The notes beneath the pieces are model-generated. The model had not been told where the DNA came from. It made no database searches and worked only from the letters and a program-made list of their open reading frames with translations. Of a DNA stretch of 64,000 nucleotides, positions 1-12,666 are shown piece after piece; position 1 is the first letter of the stretch, and every line of letters begins with the position of its first letter. The stretch covers positions 1,922,001-1,986,000 of the forward strand of contig JASJZH010000006.1 of the NCBI GenBank assembly GCA_037178975.1. Direction: 5' to 3'. The translations under genes and the position numbers were made by a program. Source of the DNA: Oscheius tipulae (Eukaryota; Nematoda; Chromadorea; Rhabditida; Rhabditidae).

Positions 1-658
1 ACCACCAAAGGAGTTACTGGCTAGTCACGAATTGTTGAGCTAGCGGAATACACGTAAAAAGTTTTGCTGATCAATAAAGCTTTCAAAAGACACATCAACT
101 CCCATGGATTCCGCAATTAACAAATGTTTCAAATAAAACGGAATAGAGTGAACAAGTTAGTTTGTCAGTGGAGCGCGAGTTGCTTCGACGAGAGGGAAAA
201 GAAACCTTTCAAAACGAAGTTTTCAGCAAAGTCTTCGGAAAAAGGCTCGATTAATAGCTAGTTAATAGTGGAACTATATCATTAAAGTAGAATCACTAGA
301 CCAATAAATCCTGTTGGTTTGCAAAAAGGGACAAACTGAGTTCTCTCAATTTATTACTTTCTTTAAGGTTGGCGATATGTTCAATGCATATATTTTTTCT
401 AGTGGAATGGGTATACTTTTGCAAGAATTTTAAGACTCATAATAAGAAAAGTGAATGGTTTGACGTTTATTTCCAGACTGTACCCCATCCACGCCCTAAC
501 GCTAACTGGCGGGTAACTCCACGCTTTTGAAAATCTATTAGATTCATTTTGTTATTTATCGATTTCGACAAACAGTAACTGTAAAAGCAAGTACTTGGAA
601 GCTTTTATCCACTAGCTCAGTCCATTTCTGCAACCAGTAGGTGGTTTTCAGCAGGAAC
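1..658. other. Intergenic, nothing recognised
   Basis: No exon, RNA gene or repeat could be supported here. The stretch ends at the start codon of the KNL-1 gene and presumably holds its promoter and 5' leader. No TATA box or spliced-leader acceptor stood out. Confidence 0.5.
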
Positions 659-3600
659 ATGAGCCAAGAAAATGCTACCGGATCCAAACAAAACAGACGT
701 CGCGAATCTGTAAATTTATTCTTATTTAACTTTTTCATATTTTGTTTCAGATTTTGAAGACGCAACTATTCGAGGCGGAAGACTTCAAGGACAAGCAGAA
801 GAGACGCGTCTCATTCAGAAATGTGAAGGAAGTACAGTGAGTTGTAACCGTTTTCCGCAGAATATTGTTTTTAGAATCTACAACACGGACAAAAACTGCC
901 CAGATCTGTTGCATAGTTCCCCGCCAAAGAAGGAGAAGATCAACGACACTCTGGGTTCTGATGGCGTCTTCACACCCGGTCGCACGACTCTCAGTGAGAT
1001 CAGCAACCACTCTCCCAAGAACAACACCATGTCCATTTTCAATGCTACTGCCCAAAATCGTGAGTTCACTACCTACTTCGCTTACACTGGAACGAAATCT
1101 TTACAGAGCCAGAGTCCTCCGCTTCCAAAGAACCAAGCCCCAAATTCGTGATTGAGGACGATGTTACTCCTCCTGTCCTCGGCATGGATAGAACAAGCCA
1201 CACCGCATTGGATATGTCCGTGTCTAGCGACACTTCCAAAATGGATGGTAAATCTTATTCAAATTTTCAAGACAGGGTTTTTCCTAGATACTCTTCAAAT
1301 GTTCACGAAAAGCTTTGTTCAAGCTCCAGCAGACAGCTCGACTCTGAATACGACAATTGAGATGTTCGGCAACACCCTACGACAGGCTGATACCACTCCA
1401 AGTAGTCATGATGACACTTTGACTATGTTCAAGAGTCCATCGGCTGGTGTAAGTCGTTTTCATTTCCCTTTAATCAGCGAGCACTGTCAGCTTCTAGGTT
1501 TCTCGAATCAAGTTATAATAAACTTTGTCAGTTCAGTTTGATCTGACCAAACAAGCCTTGTCCGGCTTCCGACAAACACTTGGCACCATCCTCTACTTAG
1601 TTTTTGAGTATACAACCGAATCGGATTCTTTATGAAAGTATAAGTTTAAAAATGACCACATTTCTTCTCATGGTCCAACCCAGTTCTGTCTAGACCAAAC
1701 TGTATCATAGTCGACACAAGTCAAATGTAATATATGAGCGCCGAGTATAAATAATCTTCTACATTGCAGTTTCAGAACAGAAAACGCATCTCCATGTCGT
1801 CGACCATGGCCATCTTCCAAGAAGAGATCAACTCTCCCAATGACACAATGAAGATGTTCGGAGATGTGGTTGATGCGGGGAAGCAAAACTCGACAATGCA
1901 GATGTTCGGGAACACGAGTCTACCTTCAGTGCCAGAAGAAGTTCCGCAACTAGTCGTCAACAAGCATGATGTTAACAAAACTCTTGCAATGGATATTTCG
2001 ATGGGCGATGAAACTATGGAAGTGACCAAACAATTAGAGGGCTCCAGCCTTGCTTCTCCGTCTATTCACAAAGTGAACAAGGTGGGAAAATAGTAGAGTC
2101 TAGAAAAGATGCCGAATTAAGACCCTCGATATTTTCGGCGAGGCCATGGACATCGAAGGCAGGGACCAAACTATCGTGGAGAATGCGGAGGTCAGTTGCA
2201 TCGAGACCGAGCAAGAGAAATGCAGAGTTGGGCCTTCTTTGCATATGAGTGTATGTCTCTTACCCCACTTTTCTTCAAGAAATGTTCAGATCCTTCAAAA
2301 CAACACGACGATGCATCTCACAAACGAAGTCGAGGATGCTGTCGTTGCGAAACAGGATATGTCTTCAAAGAATCTAAATGCTTCGACCGTGAAATCACTG
2401 GCACCTGTGAGAAAGCCTAATATGGTGGGTACATTTTATCTTACTATAATCTCTCACTTATTGAAGGATGTTCTTGGTCAAACCATGGATATTTTCACCA
2501 GCAGTCAGGAGTATCAGAACGCAACTATGGGAGGCAGAAAGTCTGAGCTCGAATTTGCTCGTCGCGTCAATGTCGGTGAACTACTCAACTTCTCGGAAGT
2601 CTCCATCCAGCTGGAAAAGGTTTGTCGGCAAAATCGATTATCACCAGTTTCATTTCAAGACCGTTCTGCACGACAAAGCTGCAACAGTTCAGGAACACAC
2701 CCATCTCGTGGAAATGTCTGTTGAAAAGGTATGTAGGACCCAGACTCCATCTATTCATTTACTTCAGACACTTCTCTTTGACAAAACTGATACAACTTCT
2801 GAAGCTACGCAGCTCTTTGACAAGTCAATGGACGTCTCGATGAACAAGACAGCAAACTTAACTGCTAAAGCTCTCAGTCAGTCCTTGAAAGGTCGCCGTC
2901 GCTCGCTCAACACTACTCTACAGAATGTTGTTGATGTGAGTTCGGTTCATACACATTTTGAAGACATTAGATCGGTGAACATGTGGACATCTACAAGCGC
3001 AGAACCTAGCTAGATTGCTCAGAGCTAAATAGCTCGTTCACGTTAAAAGTTGAAATGCATCGATTCGTATATACAGAAAAGTTTTTGATAATCTGAATCA
3101 GTTCAAAATTCAGAGCCCGATCCTGACTCCAAACTCTGATCTCACTATGGAAGAACAACTATCCTTCACTATGCGCAACAGTCTCTTCGATGATCATTGT
3201 GCTCAAGTAACCAATGCCCTTACAATTAGAGTTTACTAAATCTTTGTTCAGCTGAGCTATCTTCTGCGCGAGGAAGGAGGACTAATGGCGCATACACTGC
3301 GTCAGAAGGCTATCGCCCAGCTTGAAGCCTCTGTGGAATCCTCGACAGCTCAAAGCAAAACTTCTCTCTCCACTCTTCTTGTGAAGCTCAAACAGAAGAA
3401 TACTAAGCAAGCTGCTGCTGTCGAAGCTATGAATGGTCGTAACGTACGACGGCAGAATTCTTTATTAGTGGCAAAACATTTTCAGCTAGGACCCGTAGAC
3501 CGTGACATCATCCTCGCTGCCAGATACGAAGCCGAAGCCGAATGGTTCAAGACTCGGACGTCTGTCGCAGACGGCCTAAAAAGGGAACTCGAGAGCCTGA

Positions 3601-4496
3601 CGACAAAACTCGCAGACAAATTAGAAGATGTCGAGCAAAAAGCTCTTCTTTGCGAGAATCGCCCAGTCCTAGAAGCCGGTGAGTTCCGATGCAAAGTGCA
3701 AAACAAAATGACGTCTAAACTCGAGTTTTTCGGTTACTGGTTTGGTCCCTATCTGTCGGTTAAAATTGAATAATGAAACAAAGTAGTTGACCTTTATGGT
3801 TTCCGTTCCTGTTTTTTCACAAAAAATACAGTTCCATTTCCGATGGGCCGTGTAATCACAAGAGACATATCATAACTGAATTTACCAGAGACAGATGGAA
3901 CGCCTGCGAAAAATCATTCATCTAAACTGCGTAAAACTATACAAGATGAGTCGAAACGAATCGAGTCCTGGATGCGACCCGAGTTTTGCGAGTCTGACTC
4001 AAGTCAGAGTCGTGTCCATTGAACCCGACTCAGAGTCAAGTCGAGTCGAATCGACCAATTATCATTTAACATGACTCAATTTCTGATTTTAGAAGTGGCC
4101 CAGCTTGAAAATGAACTAGCGATGCTGGCATCTCACAATGGGGATTCGGCAGTTGCTGCCGAAGAGCGTCATCTTCAGTTGCTTGGTGAGCTGGAGAAGG
4201 TCGAACGGATGCAGACCCAGGCCAAACTGAAGGTTCGGACCGACACGAATCTGTCTCAAGTTATTTTTCAGATCCTCGAAGTTGAACTGGAGTTCTCGAA
4301 GAGAAAAGTCGAGGAGCAAAAAAAGCTTGCGATGCTCCTGAGTGCTGCCAAGAGGGAAAAAGACGAGAATAGCCAGTTGCTCCTCCAGATGATCCGTAAT
4401 GGTGAGTCGGTTGTAGATCAAATATGACCGAAATATTCAGCTTTGCGCCAAGAAACGGAAGATACTCCCAACCGCACTCAGCTCCAAGACTGCTAG
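659..4496 (+). CDS. knl-1: Kinetochore scaffold protein KNL-1 (Spc7/CASC5 family), 17 exons
   Basis: Outer-kinetochore scaffold that recruits protein phosphatase 1 and, through repeated phospho-motifs, BUB-1. I rebuilt 17 phase-consistent exons (659-709, 751-836, 875-1059, 1107-1247, 1288-1448, 1770-2081, 2122-2250, 2290-2424, 2467-2619, 2660-2728, 2768-2935, 3114-3206, 3252-3443, 3486-3678, 4093-4232, 4272-4401, 4441-4496), giving 797 residues. The N terminus has both KNL1 PP1-docking motifs: SILK (RRRESILK, residues 13-20, joined across intron 1) and RVSF (KRRVSF, residues 34-39). Residues about 90-560 carry a MELT-like array with repeats such as DTLQMF, TTIEMF, DTLTMF, DTMKMF, STMQMF, TMEVT and TMDIF. 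Residues about 560-797 are Glu/Lys/Gln-rich and look like coiled coil. A C-terminal RWD domain was not evident. The exon 7 acceptor (AATTAAG) is weak. Family identity is strong because the two motifs and the array occur in canonical order; individual splice sites are inference. Confidence 0.85.
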
Positions 4497-5752
4497 ATTC
4501 TGTAACGGTATCAGAATACTTTGCACAGCAAGTACACTCTTCTACCGAAATATTTCATTCTTTGAAGATAAAGTTCCCTGAAACAACAGTCCAACTTTGT
4601 TTTCTTTCCACACCTTTTGTGGCACTGCGAAACAACTTTTAATTGATTGAAAAAGTCTGAAGACGAAAATTACAACAAAAGGACTACCTATACTAGAGGC
4701 TATACCAGGACCGAAATATGGGTAATCATAGACTGATGGTTGTGTACAACTACAAATCGAAATCAGAGAATGGTATCAAAAGCGATCGAGATTGTGGTTT
4801 TTTGGTATACCAAGCGTGAAGGATCCATCGTTACCAGTATTTTTTTACCTTGTGAGGGGTATCGTTTAAAATGAAAAATGTATCTGATACTGTTCATTGA
4901 CCTTTCCAGAGCTTCAGTACTCCTTTTAACAAAACAATTCACCGTTTTGGCACTGTGTTATGGGCGTGACTTTTAGATCTCCGGCTGTGACTGGACTACG
5001 TTATCATGGGCGTAGTTTTTGTCGACTTACAGCAGCGCCGCCTGAGGGTCTCATACATGTCGTGGTCAACGGAGCAGACTGATCGTCTCTCGGAATCCTC
5101 TGGACACCACAAGTCGACGGCTCTCGGAATTGTCCTGCTGTCCGAAGACAATAAATCGAAGGCTGATGTATAGGCGATGAACAATGATAGAGGTTAATGG
5201 AAGAGGAGCTGGCAACTGTGATCACAGCTGCCTGGTCAAGCTAACAGATCAGACACTCTTATTCAAAGAGGCAGAAGGAAATCAAGAACTGATGCTCACA
5301 GAGCTGAGGAACTGGCACTCTTTATTAAAGAAACTGGCAGAGAGTACGTGAGTTTAGCTTTATTGCTAACGAATATAGTGCAATCGCCGGAGATCCAACT
5401 GACGTTGCCTTGACTGACTCATGCTTTTTGTATACATTTCTCTGAGAGCGAAAAATATACAAGCAGGGTGTGACTCGCCGAACGATGTCAAGTTCGAGAT
5501 GTCGAATATATCAGGTTAAAGATGGGGTGGTCCGCTGTCTCCCCCAGTACCAGAAGGGAACGTAGCTTATATAGTTTACTAATACTAAGCGATGAGATCA
5601 TTTGCAATCGTTGTAGTGGCCATTGTAAAAGGCGTATCTCAGCCGGTAGCTGACCACATCTCTCCTCATATTCTGTTCGATCGTACCGGAGCATCGAACT
5701 GCTGATATTTCTAGCGCCACAGCTCTATTGACACAGAAACTCCCCAAAAAAA
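4497..5752. other. Intergenic, no gene seen
   Basis: Downstream of KNL-1. Short open frames on both strands show no motif or splice-consistent continuation. I see no clear repeat here; the repeat array begins near 5,750. Confidence 0.4.
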
Positions 5753-7747
5753 GACCTCGACTTTTAGTGACTGCCTCTCGTTCCTTACCTGTAAAACTAG
5801 GTATGGCACTGATAGGAAGTCACATAGAGCAGGTCGCTTTCCATCCATCTAGTAGACCAATCGGCCAACAGCAGAGTAACACAGCAATACTGCGTCAGTA
5901 CACCAACGTCAGCAACAGCTATTTCAACGGTTGTTCTCTTTAGAACTTAACTCTATTATGGCGGTTAAGTGACTTTTGCGGACAACCGTTATTTAGCTGG
6001 CCCTCCGATTACGATCGACTGTCAGTTACATGTGGTTGAGCTGCAGTCCGTGTCTGGTAGACATCTGTATATCATAAATCAGCCAAATATATGACTGGTC
6101 TGTTTATCGAATTCGACCGTTAGCAATGACAAAATTCTCTCTCCCATACACTTTATACTACTATCTTTTGCACACCGTATCTTTTGAGCACCGAAGGTAT
6201 CGGTTGATCAAAGAAGTTTATGACTGGCTAGTACATCAGCGGTGTTGCGAAAGCTTTGTGTTTCAAAGCGATCCCACTTTCGAATGTCAGTATTGCACAC
6301 TTTCTTTGCGCCACAAAGGAAAAAGGATGAACATGTTTTAAAAATGTCAAGAAGCAAGAATCATAGCATCTGGAAAAACAACGGTAGGTCGCGCGCATGT
6401 CACTTTTTTAACGCTTTCATTAGGTCTGGGAATGAATTTAAAACAAAGAATGCGCAGTATCACCTGCTGGAGGGACATTTCTTCTAGCGTAACTCAGAAT
6501 TTCGTATGCCTGTACAGATCGATGGCGCGTATGCGTTATCTTACGTAGGTGTTGCTCTTGTTTGAGGGTTATCCATTTGGAAAAGCCCAGCATAGCCACT
6601 GCTTACAGCCTCCCAGATTGTTCGTCCAGCATCTACGACATCAAACAAGCTCAAAGCTGCTTATGCAACTTGATATGCCCTATGCGGCTAGAATTGATAA
6701 CATCTACACCAGCTGGATTTTATTCCTAAAGCATAGACAATCTCAGGGCGAGGTCTTTTACAATCTCTCTTTCTCTTCCTGTGTTTAACGTTTTAGTGGG
6801 CAAAAGTATACGGTAGCGGCTGTCTGGAAGGGCGGACGTTATGGGTAGTGCTAGTCCCCCATTGGCTGCAGAGAGGGCGGGGCTTCGGAACAGGGGGCGT
6901 CTACTCGGTTCAAACGACCGCACTCACAATTTTTCTCATGGTTTGATCTGGTCTTCTCCCAAAAAGTTCTCATTTTCAGGTGATTTCGACGCTTCGTGAT
7001 TAGAACCGTCTTCTACAGGAAGCTTGTTGCAGTTACAACATCTTCACAACAACCAAGCTGAGTTTGTTTCTATTCTGCTCCTAGGTACTCAGAGAACCAG
7101 CCATGCTTAGTAGCTAGCGCGTTAGGTCTGGTAGCCTTTGAGCATCTTGAAGCAACTCGATTATTATGTGGACTCAAACTCAGCAACTCTATCGGGTTGA
7201 AAAAACGATTTCAGATGGAGCATGCCCGAAGCTGCTGCTGTTTTCGATGGAATGCAGATTTTCGAATTACTGGAACCGTTGGATGAGCATCACGAACAAA
7301 AATGATAATCTATCAGACTCGGTGAGACAACTTCCCTTTTCTATCATTCCGGAGAACTTTAAATATTGGACGACTCGTGCTGTGAGTACGATCTCACTGA
7401 AGCATATCTCATTCAAATCGAAATAAAAAAAAGCGAATAAGTCCAACTTATGAAAGTGTAGACTACACGAAGACCTTCAAGTGAGGAGCGACTGTGTTAC
7501 AAACGCTAAGTCTTTTCCACAATGCGGTCAAACTCATAACCTTTCCAGTTCAATGTGTATTTGAATAGAAAATGTTAGAGTTGGACAGCCTGTTGAATAT
7601 ATATAAATCCAGCAACTTTGTGGTTAAATTTGAAGTTTTCAAGTTGCGAGAGAGGGAGAGGTGCTATCTGATGCTTTCGGTCTCTGCGATTGTACGTGAG
7701 CACAGCTCGATTGCCATCAGACCGCTTCCTTCAATGCTCCTCATCAA
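5753..7747. repeat. Tandem repeat array, unit 1 (about 2.0 kb)
   Basis: First of three related units, counted from the shared segment AAGACCTCGA. Matching segments occur in the same order in unit 2: the GACCTCGA head, a GGTATGGCA/AGCAGGTCGCTTTCC block, a TGGTAGACATCTG block, a CTTTTGAGCACCGAAGGT block, and the strongly conserved core near 6,911-7,219. No coding capacity was found; the small open frames differ between units. Confidence 0.7.
6911..7219. repeat. Highly conserved repeat core, copy 1
   Basis: This roughly 300-bp segment matches 9,339-9,647 almost base for base. The last 200 or so positions (after GAACCGTCTTC) look identical by eye, whereas the flanking unit sequence is clearly diverged. 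It holds an imperfect stem (AGCTTGTTG against CAACAACCAAGCT) and a tRNA A-box-like stretch (TTAGTAGCTAGCGCG near 7,108). It may be an RNA gene, a tRNA-derived SINE or a recent conversion tract. Confidence 0.7.
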
Positions 7748-10565
7748 GGCCTCGACTCTTAGTGACTGTCTTCCGTTCCCTACCAGTAAAACTGGGTATG
7801 GCAAGGGAAAGAAAGTCACATGGGGCAGGTCGCTTTCCACCCATCTAGCAGACCAATCGGCCAACTGCGATGGTAACATAGCAATACTTTGTATTGTGCC
7901 AGTATTGCAATTTACCAACGCAGTTGACCTCGGCCTGACAACTGCTATTTCGACGGTGATCCGCTTTAGTACTTAACTCCATTATGGCAGTTAAGAGACT
8001 ATTGCGGGTAACCGTTGTTTAGTGTCTAGTTGTCCCCTAACCCCATCCTACCCTTATTTCCTACCCTCTTGACGGCGTGGAGAACATTAGGTAAGATTTT
8101 CTATATTAGAACCGTCTCCAGCCATCAATTTCTTACCATTACAATTGGCAAAAGGCGTCTGTCTGAGTTCTAACTATTTTTTCAGCAACCTGGATGGGCT
8201 CTGAAATATTTTATTTTCATATCAGCGCTACATATATATCCTCCAAATCTGACATGGCTTGCGTCTCCGACAAAAACTTCAGTTCGAGCTACTTCCGGAC
8301 ACTCAATGAAAAATCGGTGAGTTGACCGAGAAATATAGAGACAAAAAGTATGCCGTAAAAATGATCTCTCTCTTCTTTCTAGCCGTAGCTCTAGGCTTGT
8401 GCTTCAATGGGAAAATAACTGGGAAAATGCCTCTTGACTATGATTACGAGCTGTCAGCAACATGTGGTTGAGTTACAATCTATGTCTGGTAGACATCTGA
8501 CCATAGATCAGTTAAATATACGACAGTCCTGTTTACCGGCTTGGACGAAAACATTCTCTCTCCCATGTACTTTTAGGCATACTGTATCTTTTGAACATCG
8601 AAGGTGTCGGCTGAACAAAAAAAAAAGCTTATGACTGGCTAGTACATGAGCGGCGACGCAAAAGCTTTGTGCTTCAAAGCGGTCCCACTTTCGAATATTC
8701 GTATCCCACACTTTCCTGCGCAGCAAACGATGGTAAGGATGAACATGTTTTGAAACTATCATGATTTTACTAGCTACAATTTGAGTGTCAGGAATGAGAG
8801 TCGTACCATCTGAAAAAACATTTCCGTTCACATGCTAGGTCGCGCGCTTGTCATTTTTTTGACGCTTTTTCCAGGTCTGGGAATGGATTCAGAACAAAGA
8901 ATTGCGTGCGCAGTATCACCTGCCTGAGAAAAATTTCTCCAATTGTAATTCAGAACTGTGTGCCTAGACAGATCGATAGCCGTGAGACTTTGTCCTTACG
9001 AATGTGTTGCTCTTGCCTGAGCATGATTTTTTTTAAAAACACGTTTGCTTGGCAATCTGCAGCCTCTCAGACAGTCCATCCAGCGCCTGTCGAGCTCAGG
9101 ATGTTCATGTAACATGATATTTTGAAACTAGGCTTAATAGTATCTACTCCAGCTGGATCTGATTCCGAAGACAAACTTACGTCAGGTCTTGCACAGTTTT
9201 TCTCCCCTTCCTCCCTACATTGGTAGGCAATGGTATACGGTAGCCGGCTGTCTGGAAGGGCGGACTTTGTGGGTGGTGCTAATCCCCCATTGGCCCCAGA
9301 GAGGACGGGACTTGGGATCAGGGGACGTCTACTCGGTTCAAACGACCGCACTCACAATTTTTCTTATGGTTTGATCTGCTCTTCTCCAAAAAAGCTCTCA
9401 TTTTCAGGCGATTTCGACGCTTCGTGATGGGAACCGTCTTCTACAGGAAGCTTGTTGCAGTTACAACATCTTCACAACAACCAAGCTGAGTTTGTTTCTA
9501 TTCTGCTCCTAGGTACTCAGAGAACCAGCCATGCTTAGTAGCTAGCGCGTTAGGTCTGGTAGCCTTTGAGCATCTTGAAGCAACTCGATTATTATGTGGA
9601 CTCAAACTCAGCAACTCTATCGGGTTGAAAAAACGATTTCAGATGGAACATCCCCGAGCAATCTTGCTTTCCAAAGAAATTGGACTCTGCTTATAGGCAA
9701 CGCTTGAACTCTTCTATCCTATCTGGTAATCACTTTTTCCACATTATCAGCTAAGTTTACACTCTCCGACTTCACATTTCTTTCGCCTGTAATGTATTCT
9801 GGGCTCATGTTCTTGGCTGTGGTGTGTTTCACTGCGCTCCACTTGTACTATCCCTATAGACAAACGGAGAGACAGAGAAAAGTTGTATTTTGACTGTATT
9901 CTCACAAAATGATTGCATGCAGCCGTGTTGGTAACCATGGCACATTGAAAAACTTGCACCTCAGCGGAGAACGACTAGCAGCTGGACCAATTAGTATTGA
10001 AACCCCAAGAGCGCTTCACTGCAACTCTACTGCTCTAACTACTGCAGTCAAAACTGAGGCTTACTCATTTGTTACTACTTGAGCCCGCCACATGTCACAG
10101 AGGGATTCTTAGGATGGCTAGAGGAACATCGAGGACAAAAGTGATTATCGACCACGATGAGCTGAATTCTTTTTTTCTTTTCGGAGAACTTTAGATATTG
10201 GGCGACTCGTGCTATCATTGAAAGAACAGTCAACTCAAAAGACAGGAATCGGGATAAAGAGATGAGGATTGTTGAAAGTACCGACTACATAAAAAAAACT
10301 TCATCTTTAGGAGTGGCCTTGTCACGAAAGCTAAGTTTTTTTAAGCAAAGCGCTCATACTCCAACTTATTCTGTTCAATAAATATTTGATCAGAGAATAT
10401 TGGAGGTGGACAGCATGTAAAATATAAAAACTAAGCAGCGTTTGATTGAATGTGAGTTTTCAGGTGCCAAGAGTTGCTACCTGATGCTTTTGGCCTCTAC
10501 CAATCCATCGTTTCTACGAAATAACTCCTGTGTGTGCTGGCCGATCCTCTGATCCTCCTTTGAAA
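7748..10565. repeat. Tandem repeat array, unit 2 (about 2.8 kb)
   Basis: Second unit, collinear with unit 1 but longer. Extra sequence of about 400 bp lies near 8,040-8,440 and again near 9,650-10,080. The segment at about 7,550-7,660 (GTTGGACAGCCTGT and flanks) recurs near 10,380-10,465 and 11,040-11,130. No gene is supported inside. Confidence 0.65.
9339..9647. repeat. Highly conserved repeat core, copy 2
   Basis: Partner of 6,911-7,219 at an offset of 2,428 bp. Differences are confined to the first 100 or so bases and the final few; the rest appears identical. Confidence 0.7.
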
Positions 10566-11160
10566 GACCTCGACTCTTAGTGACCGTCTCTCGTTTCCTA
10601 CCAAATAAACGAGGTATGACACGAGCATATAGTCACTTGAAGCAGGTCGCTTTCCGCCTATCTAGTTTCTCCCCAGACTCCCCCTAAAGACCTCGTCTCT
10701 TAGTGAGTTTCTCTTGTTTCTTACCAGCAAAACTAGGTATGGCCTGGGAGGATATCACGTGGAGCAGGTCGTGTTCCACCTATCTAGCAGGCCGAGCGGC
10801 CAACTACGAGGGTAACTTAGCAATATTTTACATTGTATCAGTATTGTAATTTACTCTTCAGTGCTTAACTCTATAAGTACAGTTAGCGATAATTGCAGAC
10901 GACCGTTATCCACCAAGTTACTCTTTACCCCTTCCTTACCCTCTGTTCCTATCTACTCGAATGCGTGGAGAAGAAAAAAGGCCCTGTTAAAAAGATAATT
11001 TAATTTTTCCGCAAACCGGTTAAATTCTAACGTTTTCAGTTGAATAAGTATCTGAACAGATCATGTTAGAATTGGACAGCCTGTAGAACACAGAAACTTA
11101 GCAAGTTCATGGTTAAATGTGAGTTCTTCAGGTAATTAGAGAATACGAGGAGCCACTTGA
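10566..11160. repeat. Tandem repeat array, partial unit 3
   Basis: Starts with the same head segment as units 1 and 2. The head is itself duplicated 123 bp later (at about 10,689). The third GTTAGAATTGGACAGCCTGT block follows at about 11,064, after which similarity is lost. Confidence 0.55.
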
Positions 11161-12666
11161 TGTTTTCATCCTTACCATATCAGTGAAGATACAATTAGAC
11201 TTCATTTGATCCCAGAGACTTATTCTGTTTGGACACTATTAGCTCTGAATAGATGACCGACCTCAGATGGTGAAGTTGCCTCAACCCCCGCCCAGATTTG
11301 CCATGATGCTTTTGGCTTATCCGTCTGGGTAAAAGTCGAGCTTCTAACTCTCAAAGCTTAAAGCTCGGCCATCTGCCCAGATGGTTCATGCTAAACCCTC
11401 TACAGGCTACCAAATTTTGAGTCAATAAGCATGTCTTGAGACTCAGGCAATGTTTTAAATGGTTGCTCTATCTGATCAAGATAGCTTAGGAAGGATCAAG
11501 TTACACAACGCTTCCATAGCAAGCTGACCGAGCCTGGATGAGACGTATCCGGAACGAAAGTCGAGAAACCAAACGAAGAAGTCGATGGGATGACGCTCAG
11601 ACTTTCTTTGGTGTCCTAAAGATGGAAGCAGCTCAAAGACGGCGATGATAATTCTGATGACCGAGAAGAACAACATGCCCATCGAGACTCTCCACAAAGC
11701 CTCAGAGAACAAGGGAAGAGAGAGCCAACATCTGGCAGAAGTTGGAAGGAGCTCTGAACAAAAGCAAGAAATAGCTTATTCTATTTACAAAACATTTCAA
11801 TTACTCTCATTCCTATCCTTTCTCCCATACGTGTTTTTCCACTTTCTGACAAACTGATTCTCGTTATTTTTGTTTCTCCCGAGCTGTTGTGACTGTTCCA
11901 GCAAGGTTAGTGAAAATACATACTGGGCACTTCGAGCAAGAATTCAGGCTACCCTGACAAGTTCAAGCCATTGAACAAGACATGTTTCATAGGCGAAGAG
12001 AAGGTGCCTAACTTTCAAGTGTGTCTGAGACAGTTAGACCAAACCATCATGGTAGGAAAATTTGAGTCGACAAGGGGTCTGTGGAAGTGGGAGGCGGGGA
12101 TCGTCTGCCCGTACCAGGGGTGCCGTCTGGTATGTGATCAACACATTTTGAAATATGCATGAGAGCAGTCAGAATCGATGACCGTCGATCCCTCCTGCGC
12201 GACTAAGAAGAGTTTAAAGAAGCAAAACCCTAGAGACACGTGCTAGACAAGGCTGACTTAAACGAGAGGAAGAACAATTTATCCAATGTGCATGGAACAT
12301 CAATAAGAAGGATATAACTGCGGTGTTCCAGGAGCCTTTCCCATTTTCACGGCTGAATGTTACTAAAATTGTGAACAAAAAAGGCAAGAATGGAGGATGA
12401 GAACAGAATAGAACCTGATTGGGTCAATATGCCGTGAATAAAGAATAACGGTTTGTTCGGTAAGACAATTGGCAATTGTAAGAACCGCGTTTTGCGCTCG
12501 AGGGATCGATTTGACTGTAAACGATGGATTCATGGCAGACGGCGTTATTTCGCCGCCTGTGAAAAGCAATCTAATGGCCTAAGACGTAAATCTTAGTTTG
12601 CAAAACTAGAAGGAAGCTACAACCCTGATTTACACCTTTATTCAGTAAACATATAGAAGGAATAGA
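11161..12666. other. Intergenic, no gene supported
   Basis: Short open frames exist on both strands (for example 11,971-12,162 plus and 11,476-11,712 minus). None shows a recognisable domain, splice-linked neighbour or conserved composition. It ends at the 3' end of the minus-strand membrane-protein gene. Confidence 0.4.

Noticed and set aside
9987-10056. tRNA-like segment on the minus strand with Ala-type anticodon loop (GTTGCAG) and a B-box-like GGGTTTCAATACT
   Set aside because: The acceptor ends do not pair and the D-arm is poor, so at most it is a decayed tRNA or SINE remnant.
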